Origin: Holophagae bacterium
GTDB taxonomy: Bacteria; Acidobacteriota; Thermoanaerobaculia; Thermoanaerobaculales; Sulfomarinibacteraceae
DNA length: 7,586 nt
Assembly: GCA_030609785.1 (NCBI GenBank)
Contig: JAUWTC010000110.1
Coordinates: 1-7,586, forward strand
Reading direction: 5' to 3'
In this document: positions 1-7,164 of the stretch, piece by piece
Numbering within the stretch: the first letter of the stretch is position 1
How the letters are laid out: each line of letters starts with the position of its first letter
Notes under the pieces: generated by a model
Told to the model about the DNA's origin: nothing
What the model saw: only the letters and a program-made list of their open reading frames with translations
The model's database searches: none
Translations under genes and position numbers: made by a program

Positions 1-616
1 GATCCCACATGACGTCATCAGATTTCTCAAAAAGCTCCCGTCGATAGGCTACCGGGTCCTGATCGAACGGAAAAGGAGCCCCGAGCAGCACGAAGGCCCC
101 GTCGGCCGTCACGGCGCCCGGCCTCCGAAATTCGCCGTATCCGGTGTCAACTTTCAGGTCAAATGGAAGGAGCGCCGACGGGCCCTCCTTCGTGACGTCC
201 CAGTCCACCTTCACTTTCATTCTCATGTTCTTCATCAGGAGTTCTGGAATGAAGTCCCCGACAAAGCTCTTCAGTTCTTCGACCGTATCACCGACATCCT
301 TCGACGGCAGACCGCCAACTTGTCCAAACCAGATCGCCTTGCCGGGCTCGTCGATGACCAGGGTTGTGCGTCCATCCAACCTCTGTGAACCGGTACGCTC
401 CACCTGAATCAAGCGGAAAGGACCCGAAGCCGTCATGTGCTTGTCATCCATCAGAATCTTGAAATTCGACGTCGGATGCCACGGCATTGCACGGGCGACG
501 TAGCGAAGTACCTCAGCATCCTGCGGCGGCAATTCAGGCTTGGTATTTCGGGGAGCAGCAAACACAACCGAAGCCGTGACCGACAACAAACCAAAAATCA
601 CGATCTTAGACTTCAT
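1..616 (-). CDS. Exported protein, probable N-terminal part of a DsbA/thioredoxin-like protein (partial, 3' end outside window)
   Basis: The reading frame is open from an ATG at 616-614 to the window edge, giving 205 codons with no stop. The start has a good ribosome-binding site, GGAGG at 626-622, five bases upstream. Residues 1-20 (MKSKIVIFGLLSVTASVVFA) form a classical Sec signal peptide with likely cleavage at VFA-AP, so the product should be periplasmic. The mature part is soluble, mixed alpha/beta, and has no CxxC in the visible region. Two traits recall the N-terminal region that precedes the thioredoxin domain in many DsbA/DsbG-like proteins: the opening helix (DAEVLRYVARAMPW) and a late segment of the type 'display a value, then DPxAxRREL' near residues 178-197. 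The thioredoxin domain itself would lie beyond base 1. The family call is inference; the exported nature is well supported. It lies downstream of recA, 83 bases away, behind a structured leader. Confidence 0.7.
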   Translation of the reverse strand, partial: MKSKIVIFGLLSVTASVVFAAPRNTKPELPPQDAEVLRYVARAMPWHPTSNFKILMDDKHMTASGPFRLIQVERTGSQRLDGRTTLVIDEPGKAIWFGQVGGLPSKDVGDTVEELKSFVGDFIPELLMKNMRMKVKVDWDVTKEGPSALLPFDLKVDTGYGEFRRPGAVTADGAFVLLGAPFPFDQDPVAYRRELFEKSDDVMWD

Positions 617-630
617 CAACACCTCCGAGA

Positions 631-667
631 CGGGGCATACCCCGATGAAACAACACCGGGGCGCCCC
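631..667 (-). promoter_or_regulatory. Nested alternative hairpins in the recA to dsb-like gap
   Basis: Three G/C-rich hairpins overlap so that only some can form together. The first is CGGGGCATACCCCG at 631-644, a 5-bp stem with a 4-base loop. The second pairs 640-647 with 654-661 across a 6-base loop, 8 bp with one G-U pair on the minus strand. The third is the perfect palindrome GGGGCGCCCC at 658-667. On the minus strand they lie after the recA stop and end a few bases before the GGAGG of the exported-protein gene. No clear U-tract follows any stem, apart from a short GTGTTGTTT after the palindrome. They may be a weak recA terminator or a translation-controlling leader; the sequence does not decide between these. 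Confidence 0.45.
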
Positions 668-699
668 TCTGCATTCTCAAATCACTAATTCGGTCGTAC

Positions 700-1746
700 C
701 TAGCCGGCCTCGTCGACACCCTCGTCGCCAGTGCCGGGGATCAGTCCCAACTGCTCTCTGATCTTGACCTCCAGATCGGCCGCCATCTCGGGATTCTCCT
801 TGAGAAAGGCCCGGGCGGCTTCCCGGCCCTGACCGATACGTGTCTCACCACACGAGTACCACGAGCCGGACTTCTGGACCAGTCGATACTCCACCCCGAG
901 GTCCAGCAGTTCTCCAGTCAGGGAAATGCCCTCACCATAGAGAATGTCGAACTCCGCCTTGCGGAAGGGCGCGGCCACTTTGTTCTTGGCGACCTTGGCC
1001 CTGGTACGGTTGCCGATGATGTCCTCGCCCTGTTTGATCGCTGAAATCCGCCTGATATCGACCCGAACCGACGAATAGAATTTGAGCGCCCGACCACCTG
1101 TTGTCGTTTCCGGGCTACCGAACATCACACCGATCTTCTCCCGAATCTGATTGATGAAGACCAGACAGGTGTTCGACTTGGCGATGATCCCCGCCAGCTT
1201 GCGGAGGGCCTGCGACATCAACCGGGCCTGCAGGCCCATCTGGGCCTCGCCCATGTCGCCCTCGAGTTCGGCCCGGGGGACCAGAGCGGCCACAGAGTCG
1301 ATGACGATGACGTCGATGGAACCCGAACGAATCAGGGTTTCGGTAATTTCCAACGCCTGCTCGCCGAAATCCGGCTGGGAAACCAGCAACTCGTCGAGGT
1401 TGACGCCGAGTTTGGCCGCATACTCCGGATCGAGCGCGTGTTCGGCGTCGATGAAGGCCGCCAGCCCCCCGGTCTTCTGGGCGTTGGCGATGACATGGAG
1501 GCCCAGGGTCGTCTTGCCGGACGACTCCGGACCGTACACCTCGATCACCCGACCCCTGGGAAAACCCCCAACGCCCAGCGCGGCATCCAGCGCGACCGAT
1601 CCCGTCGGAATGACGTTGACGCGCACCGGGGGCCGATCACCCATTTTCATAATTGCGCCCTTGCCGAACTGGCGCTCGATCTGACCCAGCGCCGTCTCCA
1701 GCGCCTTCATCTTGTCGTTCACTACGTTGTCACTCTTCACTGCCAT
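700..1746 (-). CDS. recA: Recombinase RecA
   Basis: RecA forms ATP-dependent filaments on single-stranded DNA, drives homologous strand exchange, and stimulates self-cleavage of LexA. The 348-residue product has normal family length and is intact. Visible marks are Walker A GPESSGKT at 72-79, the catalytic Glu of [10 protein letters not shown] at E102, Walker B VIVID at 146-150, the FINQIR switch glutamine at Q200, and DNA-binding loop L2 [10 protein letters not shown] at 209-218. The C-terminal domain ends in a short acidic tail ([11 protein letters not shown]). One oddity is Phe127 in [12 protein letters not shown], where Thr or Asn is usual. The start is ATG at 1746-1744 with AAGGAG at 1758-1753. 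A promoter-like pair and a 15-bp dyad lie just upstream, so recA is probably transcribed from its own SOS-type promoter rather than only by read-through from the envelope genes upstream. Confidence 0.98.
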   Translation of the reverse strand: MAVKSDNVVNDKMKALETALGQIERQFGKGAIMKMGDRPPVRVNVIPTGSVALDAALGVGGFPRGRVIEVYGPESSGKTTLGLHVIANAQKTGGLAAFIDAEHALDPEYAAKLGVNLDELLVSQPDFGEQALEITETLIRSGSIDVIVIDSVAALVPRAELEGDMGEAQMGLQARLMSQALRKLAGIIAKSNTCLVFINQIREKIGVMFGSPETTTGGRALKFYSSVRVDIRRISAIKQGEDIIGNRTRAKVAKNKVAAPFRKAEFDILYGEGISLTGELLDLGVEYRLVQKSGSWYSCGETRIGQGREAARAFLKENPEMAADLEVKIREQLGLIPGTGDEGVDEAG

Positions 1747-1752
1747 GAGAAT

Positions 1753-1772
1753 CTCCTTGCACCGATGGTGCA
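1753..1772 (-). promoter_or_regulatory. recA ribosome-binding site with adjoining dyad (possible LexA-type operator)
   Basis: The Shine-Dalgarno AAGGAG of recA (minus strand, 1758-1753) directly adjoins a perfect dyad, TGCACC-GAT-GGTGCA, at 1758-1772. The dyad sits in the recA 5' leader, downstream of the promoter-like hexamers. TGCAC-N5-GTGCA resembles the TGCNC-N4-GTGCA LexA box known in Fibrobacter, but with one extra base between the half-sites. It could be the SOS operator of this lineage, where LexA boxes differ between phyla, or an RNA hairpin modulating access to the ribosome-binding site. The dyad is seen directly; its role is inferred. Confidence 0.45.
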
Positions 1773-1788
1773 GCGTGGTAGGAAGGCC

Positions 1789-1817
1789 ATCGTAATACGG
1801 CCGGGCCTCGGGCTCAA
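1789..1817 (-). promoter_or_regulatory. Candidate recA promoter
   Basis: On the minus strand, TTGAGC (1817-1812) is followed by a 17-base spacer and TACGAT (1794-1789). Each hexamer matches the sigma-70 consensus at 4 of 6 positions, and the spacing is ideal. The expected transcription start near 1782 would leave a leader of about 35 bases containing the dyad and the ribosome-binding site. The -35 hexamer directly abuts the 12-bp stem-loop at 1818-1852. Matches of this quality occur by chance in DNA, so position relative to recA is the main support. Confidence 0.4.
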
Positions 1818-1852
1818 GTACCCAGAGAATCTGGGACAGCTTCTCTGGGTAC
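1818..1852 (-). repeat. Perfect 12-bp stem-loop between glycosyltransferase gene and recA
   Basis: GTACCCAGAGAA at 1818-1829 and TTCTCTGGGTAC at 1841-1852 are exact reverse complements separated by 11 bases. The loop side also contains TCTGGG (1830-1835), which can pair with CCCAGA (1821-1826), so a shorter 6-bp hairpin competes with the long one. There is no U-tract on either strand, so it is not a textbook intrinsic terminator. It sits after the glycosyltransferase stop and immediately upstream of the recA -35 element. It may stabilise the 3' end of the upstream mRNA, block read-through into recA, or bind a protein. Confidence 0.55.
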
Positions 1853-1865
1853 AGAGGGGGAGCTT

Positions 1866-1922
1866 GGGGGAGGGGGAGATCGCGCGGATTATTTGCACGG
1901 CTCAGTTGTCTCCCCCTCCCCC
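1866..1922 (-). repeat. G/C-rich inverted repeat at the 3' end of the glycosyltransferase gene
   Basis: GGGGGAGGGGGAGA at 1866-1879 is the exact reverse complement of TCTCCCCCTCCCCC at 1909-1922. The two 14-base arms are separated by 29 bases that contain the TAA stop of the glycosyltransferase. The structure resembles the REP-like G/C-rich palindromic elements common at gene ends in high-GC bacteria. It could form a strong 3' hairpin in the mRNA. No T-tract follows. Confidence 0.5.
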
Positions 1923-4174
1923 CCTCTCCCTTGCCCCCCTCTACCTTGCTCCCACCAGCACAACGGTCCAGGCTCGGATGGCCGGAATTCCAAGGTCGTC
2001 AGCACGACGCCCAGTTCTCGGGTGTCGGAGCCACGACCTGCTACTGACGGCACGAAGGGCTCGCTGGTCAGCGTGATCTCCGCCACGCCGTCTTCCACTT
2101 CCCTCCGGCCCAGTTCAATGACGACCTCGGCCGACCCTTTGAGAAAATCAACTTCGTGGTTGGTGACGTTGCCTTCGGCGCCGACAACCAGCCGAGGATT
2201 CGTCGGCCTCGGAGACCGCAGCGACAACGTCAAGGTACCGGGTTCCTCAATCATGATCCGAAGGTGGGCCTCAGGCTTCAACCACGTCCCGGCGCCGTTC
2301 TTCCCAAATTGCTCAGGACCATAGGCGCCATCGATGGCCAGCCGGAGGCTCTCCTGCTGACTGGCTGCCGCGACCGGCCCTCCGTACGCCATTCCAGGAG
2401 GCCTGACGACGGGGCTGAACACCTGAACGGACAGGGCTCTGGAGTCCCCTCCCCCAGGGGGATATCCACGGGAACGTACCATGCGAAAAATGACCGGCAG
2501 ATCGTGGTGTTCGGGTCGGCGCCGGAACCAGATCCATCGACGGTCGGAGCGGCCTCCAACCCTGACCTTGTCCCTACCGTTGAGCGAAATGACCAACTCG
2601 GCATCGCCATGCGCCGGCCTAACGTCGAGGCCGATCAGCGTGCCCGCCGGCACCGGGGGCAACCACAGTTCCGCCTCGGGACCGGCCCACATGAAGGGCG
2701 TGCCGTCTGGCAATGTTGAGCGCGCCCACCATTGACCAATAGGGAGAGGTGGGGTGTCGAGGACCACGGCATCCAGGAATCTTTGTTGAGTGAGAGGTTC
2801 GAGGCGCGCCGAAACCCCTCCCCATGCACTTCTCCGACCGTTGAGAGACGGTAGGTATAACTGTTCATGCACCGTCGCCAACAAAAAGGACCGATCAATT
2901 CCAGCCCAAGGCTCAGGCGTTCTCGGAGAGAGCACCTTGAGGGGAGTCTGACGTCCGTGTCTTTCTTGAAAGTGCCAGTAATACGACGCGAAGAGGTGCA
3001 GTTCGGATTCCACAACCACCATCTGCCCACTCTCAGAAGCCTCCCGTTCGGCCTCTTGAATCGCACGCCACCCTCCGAGTTGGGTCTCGTGCTGTTCTCT
3101 GAGAAGGGGCAATCCGGTTACACCGAACCATCCAGCGAGCGCCAATAAACCGAGCGTTCCTGCTGCAGGTGGTGCAATCGCAGCTGCGCCCGCTACCAAG
3201 GGTGCAAGGGCGATCTGCACGCCGACAGCATATCGGCAGTAGGTTCGGTTCTGCATCCAAACCAATTGCCCAACCGCAACCACCAGCACCATCGCCCACA
3301 CCACGGCGTGACGGCGACCTGCTTTTCTCGCCCAGACCACGAGTCCAATCACCGCCGCCGCAAACAGGAAGGCCGCCGGAGCACTGCCACCAAACCCTTT
3401 AACGAGACCAAGATCGGAAAAGGAACCGACATTCCCCATGAGACGAGAAAAATGCCTCTCTCCGTGGGACAAGAACGGCGCGATGAACACCCCCCACCCT
3501 CCCTGAGCCCACGCCATCAACAAAACGGCGACGGCTACGGCTGCGGACCCGGCGATTATTCCGGGAACGATACGTCTCAGCGGGCGAACTCCTGCAACCA
3601 CACCCAACCACAGCACGGCCAACGGCGGCAGGAGATTCGGTCGAATGAGAAAGGCCGCGGTCACCACCAAGCTGAAGACCGTCAGCCGGCGTCGCTGGAC
3701 ACCCCCGCACGCAATCAGACCGGCCACAAGGGCCAAAACCGAGGCAGCGGTCGAGGTGAAACCCCTCACCGCGTACAACCAAGGCCCCGGGGCCGCAAGT
3801 ACGAGGAGGGCTGCAGAAACCGCCACCGCAGGCGGAGCGACTCTTCTTCCGAGTGCAGCCAAGACCCAGAGGGCAGCCACCGAAAAAGCGGCGGACGCCA
3901 TTTGCAGGGCGATCAGGGGCTCACCTGCAAACGGTGTCAGTAGATGACCAATCGCAATCCACCCGGGGTATCCCGGTGGGTGGGGAAAGTAGGCCGCGAT
4001 ATCGAAAAGATACACACCGCGGGCAAAGGCAACCTCATCCCACTCCCATGGCCCGGAAGCGAGGTAGGCGAACCTCGACCATGCCAGCACAGCCAGGGTG
4101 ACGGCTGTCAGAGCGGTGTCAAGGCGAAGGTCGGCCAGCCCCCAGAGTCGCCAAGGTCGGGTCTGTCCTTTCAC
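1889..4174 (-). CDS. GT39/ArnT-like integral membrane glycosyltransferase with C-terminal beta-sandwich domains
   Basis: The 761-residue product has a GT-C-type layout. Residues 1-360 hold about ten hydrophobic segments, roughly 20-38, 86-132, 139-157, 165-196, 203-224, 267-282, 289-307 and 316-356. The first outer loop carries the acidic pair WEWDE (D46, E47), the catalytic-type DE motif of PMT/ArnT enzymes, followed by FPHPPGYP (64-70), another GT39 hallmark. Such enzymes move a sugar from a polyprenyl-phosphate donor to an acceptor on the outer face of the inner membrane. Residues 360-475 form a soluble region. Two beta-rich modules follow at about 495-590 and 605-732, the last ending [10 protein letters not shown], and may bind carbohydrate. 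Residues 740-761 are a low-complexity tail encoded by a DNA repeat. The start is GTG at 4174-4172, sharing GTGA with the upstream stop, with GGAAGG about seven bases upstream, so translation is probably coupled. Donor and acceptor are unknown. Confidence 0.85.
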   Translation of the reverse strand: MKGQTRPWRLWGLADLRLDTALTAVTLAVLAWSRFAYLASGPWEWDEVAFARGVYLFDIAAYFPHPPGYPGWIAIGHLLTPFAGEPLIALQMASAAFSVAALWVLAALGRRVAPPAVAVSAALLVLAAPGPWLYAVRGFTSTAASVLALVAGLIACGGVQRRRLTVFSLVVTAAFLIRPNLLPPLAVLWLGVVAGVRPLRRIVPGIIAGSAAVAVAVLLMAWAQGGWGVFIAPFLSHGERHFSRLMGNVGSFSDLGLVKGFGGSAPAAFLFAAAVIGLVVWARKAGRRHAVVWAMVLVVAVGQLVWMQNRTYCRYAVGVQIALAPLVAGAAAIAPPAAGTLGLLALAGWFGVTGLPLLREQHETQLGGWRAIQEAEREASESGQMVVVESELHLFASYYWHFQERHGRQTPLKVLSPRTPEPWAGIDRSFLLATVHEQLYLPSLNGRRSAWGGVSARLEPLTQQRFLDAVVLDTPPLPIGQWWARSTLPDGTPFMWAGPEAELWLPPVPAGTLIGLDVRPAHGDAELVISLNGRDKVRVGGRSDRRWIWFRRRPEHHDLPVIFRMVRSRGYPPGGGDSRALSVQVFSPVVRPPGMAYGGPVAAASQQESLRLAIDGAYGPEQFGKNGAGTWLKPEAHLRIMIEEPGTLTLSLRSPRPTNPRLVVGAEGNVTNHEVDFLKGSAEVVIELGRREVEDGVAEITLTSEPFVPSVAGRGSDTRELGVVLTTLEFRPSEPGPLCWWEQGRGGQGRGGEGETTEPCK
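1919..1948 (-). repeat. Tandem 15-bp direct repeat with G-quadruplex potential
   Basis: On the minus strand, CAAGGTAGAGGGGGG is followed directly by CAAGGGAGAGGGGGG, two 15-base units with one difference (1948-1934 and 1933-1919). They encode [10 protein letters not shown] in the C-terminal tail of the glycosyltransferase. Minus-strand G-runs at 1939-1934, 1930-1928, 1924-1918 and 1916-1912 are separated by loops of 3, 3 and 1 bases, which fits a strict G-quadruplex pattern in the coding strand and mRNA. It is a likely slippage site. Confidence 0.6.
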
Positions 4175-6570
4175 CGTTCGCCTTCCGCGAGCCGGGCGGT
4201 TAACCGCTCTTGGAGGTTGAACCGAAGAACACGCTGAGCGACGGCGATCCGATCCCGTGCGGCGTCAAAGGCCGTTCCGCATTCCCCGGCTGGTTGCCGT
4301 TCGAGGGATGGCCGCTCCCGGCACTGTCCACCTTCCAACGTCCCGTCATCGCCCTGAAGAAACAGGTGAGACCGGGTCGTCCAACAGTCATACTCACCTA
4401 CGACCGGCGCATCGCCCGGGCTGCCCAGGAGATTCCGCCCCATCCAGGCAAACTCGGCCCCATCGATACCCAGAAGATTCGCCACGGTCGGAGCGACGTC
4501 GACATGGCCTGCCGGACGGTCGACCAGCCCGACCAATCCCAGGCGCCGAGGGGCTTTGATGATCAGGGGCACCCTCTGGCTTCGATACCAGCCGGTCTGA
4601 TCGGGGGAGACACCCATCAAGCCGGCGATGTCGCGCGTCCATTCGAAACCGGCATCGTGGTCACCCCAGAGGACGATCACGGTCTCCTGGAGAAGTCCCG
4701 CAGCTTCCAGACTGCCTTCGAGGTCGCCCAACGCCTGGTCCAGATAGTGCATCGTGTGGAGGTACTCCCCCACTGGGCCTCCGTCCCACGGCCCGACGTC
4801 CAGTTCCTCAAGATCATCGGGGAAACCCTCGAAGGGGTGGTGCAGGGACAGCGTCAGCATCCAGGCGCAGAAAGGGCGGGGCAGATCTACCAGCCGGTCC
4901 CCCATTTGCCCGAGAAAATCACGGTCGTTGAGGCCCCAGCCGATTGCTCGACCGGGTTCGAAATCCGGGGCGAAAAGATTGACGTCATAGCCGTAGGCCC
5001 GGTGGCTGATACCGCGATTCCAAAAGGCACGGTCGAAGGGAACTGCCGACACCGTCCGGTAGCCTCGATCCGCCAGGACTCCGGCCAGGGAGGTGAAACG
5101 ATTGGTCGCCGCCTCAAAAGCCGCGGCGCCATCGGACAGGGGCAAGATTGAAGTCTGAGTAATCAGTTCGGCGTCGGAGCTTCGCCCATGCCCGGTCTGA
5201 TCGGTAACCTCGGTAAACCACAGACCCTCGGTCGCCCACCGCGTCAGATGGGGCATCACCAACCTCCCCCCAACCTCAAGGCCGACGACGAAGGCCTGGA
5301 CGCTCTCCGCCTGGATCATCACGACATTGAGGTCCCGAGCCGCACCGAAGGTCGGGCCCGCGCCCCTGCGGTCATCTGCCGTCCCTCGAAACCACTGCTC
5401 GATCCGGTCGATTTCGGCGCTGGAAACAGTCGTGCGACGAAGTCCATTTCGGACCGCCCGCCAAATGTCCAGCACGTGAGCCGCGGCGACCCCGGTTTTC
5501 TTGGCGACGAAGACCCGGCGAAAGACCTGGCGATGAATCGGCCGCTCAGCCGCCCACCAGAGCCCGATCCCCGCCGCGGCACACATCAGCGCCGCCGCCG
5601 CGGCACGTCGCCGAACAGACCCAATCTCAACCCCGAGCAGGCGGGCCGCCAGGGCCACACCTCCACCCGCCAGCCCGGCCAGCAGGAAAAGCACATCGCA
5701 CCCGTTGAACAGACTGATGATGCTTCGGCCGATTTCATCGGTCTGCCCCAACGTTTCAAACGACCCAACCGACGGCAGATCCGCGAAAAAACGCAGGTAG
5801 ACTCGATCGCCCACAAAGACCGTGACCATCGACCACCCGATGACCCACGCCAGCCATGGCCTGAGTCTTGGGCTCACCAGAGCAACCAGGGAGGCCACGG
5901 CGGTCAGACAGAGGACGGTGACGACCCCTCCGCCGAAAGTACCCTCGACAACCGACCTCTCGGCGGCGAGGGGCACCAGGACCAGCCACGCCAGGTCTCC
6001 ACGTCCGGCCAACGACCGTACCCAGTCGGTCCTGCGGCGTGCCCCCAGCACCAGTAGGAAAATCACCCCGGTCAACGCCACCCCGAGCCAGCCCCCCACG
6101 CACGCCGGGCTATCGTCGATTGACGGCTCAACCGAGATGTCCGACCCGACGACCGGAGTTGCATCATCCTGCGATATCCACCGCACTCCTTCTTGAACGA
6201 CGTCCCACTGCACGACGTACTGTCCAACGGATCTCGGCGCCGCGACCACCGCGAGGACCTTTACAGCAACCCCGGGCGCGACAATGCCCTCGAATGGAGT
6301 TCGGGGTCCGTCCCAGTCAACCACCTCATCGTCCGGTGTCAACCAGTGGGCAGCCAGGGCAAATCCCTCTTCGGGATCCCATCCCTCCGTCCCCCTGTTG
6401 ACCACCGTGACCATAACCAGAACGGTTTCGCCGGGCTCGAGGGTTGCGGGCAGACCGGAATCGAGGATCTCAACATCCCATGGGACCTGCGCCGATAGAA
6501 CACCGACAGCTGCAAAATGACACAGGAGTAAAGCCAAGCGGGCTATTGCCGCGGGAGTCAGGCGGGTCAT
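4171..6570 (-). CDS. LTA-synthase-type membrane phosphotransferase (sulfatase fold) with N-terminal NBR1-like Ig domain
   Basis: The 799-residue product begins with a signal peptide (1-27). Residues 31-148 look like an NBR1-type Ig domain, with VNRGTEGW (57-64), PG (99-100), and GQYVVQWDVVQEGVRW (116-131). Roughly five membrane helices follow between 160 and 341. Residues 410-715 form an alkaline-phosphatase/sulfatase-fold domain resembling LtaS. Its likely metal and catalytic residues are E422 (QAES), S464 in TGHGRSSDAEL where LtaS has Thr, H577 (LHHPF), and D637/H638 (GDHD). Family members transfer phosphoglycerol or phosphoethanolamine from phospholipid to an extracytoplasmic acceptor. It is longer than LtaS (about 650) because of the Ig domain. 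It follows skp by 36 bases, in the same frame, with no alternative start between the skp TAA and this ATG, and no clear ribosome-binding site. Substrate is unknown; a role in teichoic acid itself is unlikely in a diderm. Confidence 0.85.
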   Translation of the reverse strand: MTRLTPAAIARLALLLCHFAAVGVLSAQVPWDVEILDSGLPATLEPGETVLVMVTVVNRGTEGWDPEEGFALAAHWLTPDDEVVDWDGPRTPFEGIVAPGVAVKVLAVVAAPRSVGQYVVQWDVVQEGVRWISQDDATPVVGSDISVEPSIDDSPACVGGWLGVALTGVIFLLVLGARRRTDWVRSLAGRGDLAWLVLVPLAAERSVVEGTFGGGVVTVLCLTAVASLVALVSPRLRPWLAWVIGWSMVTVFVGDRVYLRFFADLPSVGSFETLGQTDEIGRSIISLFNGCDVLFLLAGLAGGGVALAARLLGVEIGSVRRRAAAAALMCAAAGIGLWWAAERPIHRQVFRRVFVAKKTGVAAAHVLDIWRAVRNGLRRTTVSSAEIDRIEQWFRGTADDRRGAGPTFGAARDLNVVMIQAESVQAFVVGLEVGGRLVMPHLTRWATEGLWFTEVTDQTGHGRSSDAELITQTSILPLSDGAAAFEAATNRFTSLAGVLADRGYRTVSAVPFDRAFWNRGISHRAYGYDVNLFAPDFEPGRAIGWGLNDRDFLGQMGDRLVDLPRPFCAWMLTLSLHHPFEGFPDDLEELDVGPWDGGPVGEYLHTMHYLDQALGDLEGSLEAAGLLQETVIVLWGDHDAGFEWTRDIAGLMGVSPDQTGWYRSQRVPLIIKAPRRLGLVGLVDRPAGHVDVAPTVANLLGIDGAEFAWMGRNLLGSPGDAPVVGEYDCWTTRSHLFLQGDDGTLEGGQCRERPSLERQPAGECGTAFDAARDRIAVAQRVLRFNLQERLTARLAEGER

Positions 6571-6606
6571 TGCCGCGGAAGTATAGCCCGAATCATGGAC
6601 GGCCCT

Positions 6607-7125
6607 TTACTTCCCCGAGAATCGCTCGTTGTAAAGTCGGATTATGGTATCGGTCAGATTGGCCTCTTCGGACAGATAGATGATCGGCTGGGCCTTGAGA
6701 ACCAGGATGGCATCGAAGCCGTTGGCCTTGCCGTAATCCGACGCAACCCTGCCGGCCTTGACCGCCACTTCCGCAAGGAATTCGTCCTGCTTGACCGACA
6801 AATCACGCTCAAAATTCCGTTTGGCATCTTCGAAGGTACGGCGAGCATCCAACTCATCACGACGAAGGCGGTCGAGGACTTCCGGCAACGCGACCGACCG
6901 CTGCTTGGCGATCTGTTGTCTTATGTCGGCCACCTGTGCCGCAGCGGCCTCGACCTTCTTTTGCTGAGGCTCCGCCCAGGCTTCCAGCTCCTTGACTTTC
7001 GCCTGACCCTCCTGGACCTGCATTACCACCCGCTCGGCGTCAACGAAGCCGATCTTTCCAGCCGACGCCGGCCCCACCGCTACCACCAGTACCATTACCA
7101 CAAGCATTCCTGTCATCCGCCGCAT
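6607..7125 (-). CDS. skp: Skp/OmpH-family periplasmic chaperone
   Basis: Skp trimers hold unfolded outer-membrane proteins in the periplasm and deliver them to the BAM complex. The product is 172 residues, close to the usual 160-190. Residues 1-22 are a signal peptide ending PASA, and the mature protein opens with GKIGFVDAERVV, the family's characteristic first beta strand. Residues about 39-120 are charged and heptad-rich (KVKELEAWAEPQQKKVEAA onward), fitting the long coiled-coil tentacles. The C-terminal part (VASDYGKANGFDAILVLKAQ, then IIYL) matches the family's body domain. The frame stays open upstream to 7356, but ATG at 7125-7123 has GGGAGG at 7137-7132 and gives the signal peptide directly, so the longer start is rejected. 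It is the first gene of the probable envelope operon. Its neighbour is not bamA or lpxD, which often flank skp elsewhere. Confidence 0.92.
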   Translation of the reverse strand: MRRMTGMLVVMVLVVAVGPASAGKIGFVDAERVVMQVQEGQAKVKELEAWAEPQQKKVEAAAAQVADIRQQIAKQRSVALPEVLDRLRRDELDARRTFEDAKRNFERDLSVKQDEFLAEVAVKAGRVASDYGKANGFDAILVLKAQPIIYLSEEANLTDTIIRLYNERFSGK

Positions 7126-7131
7126 CTCAAG

Positions 7132-7164
7132 CCTCCCATCCAAAACCGGTGGCGGATTGTAGCA
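7132..7164 (-). promoter_or_regulatory. Candidate extended -10 promoter and RBS of skp
   Basis: On the minus strand, TGCTACAAT (7164-7156) is an extended -10 element, with the TG motif plus a 5 of 6 match to TATAAT. Seventeen bases upstream the -35 position (7184-7179, ATAGCC) is poor. Transcription would begin near 7149, leaving about 24 bases of leader that contain GGGAGG at 7137-7132, six bases before the ATG. The poor -35 region falls inside one arm of the long inverted repeat described at 7163-7271, which could suggest a bound regulator. Confidence 0.4.

Noticed and set aside
1151..2076. Plus-strand open frames across recA and its upstream region
   Set aside because: They are antisense to recA and run through palindromic intergenic DNA; the products show no plausible protein features.
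2450..2462. Palindrome TCCCCCAGGGGGA inside the glycosyltransferase gene
   Set aside because: It encodes an ordinary Pro/Gly turn (YPPGGG) inside a continuous frame, and short G/C palindromes are expected at this composition.
4210..5151. Plus-strand open frame of 313 codons opposite the phosphotransferase gene
   Set aside because: It is antisense to a gene with clear domain motifs. In high-GC DNA the opposite strand often stays open. The translation is rich in Pro, Arg and Gly with no recognisable domain.
5188..6057. Plus-strand open frame of 289 codons opposite the phosphotransferase gene
   Set aside because: It is a composition shadow rich in Pro, Arg and Gln, with no hydrophobic core, no ribosome-binding site and no family resemblance.
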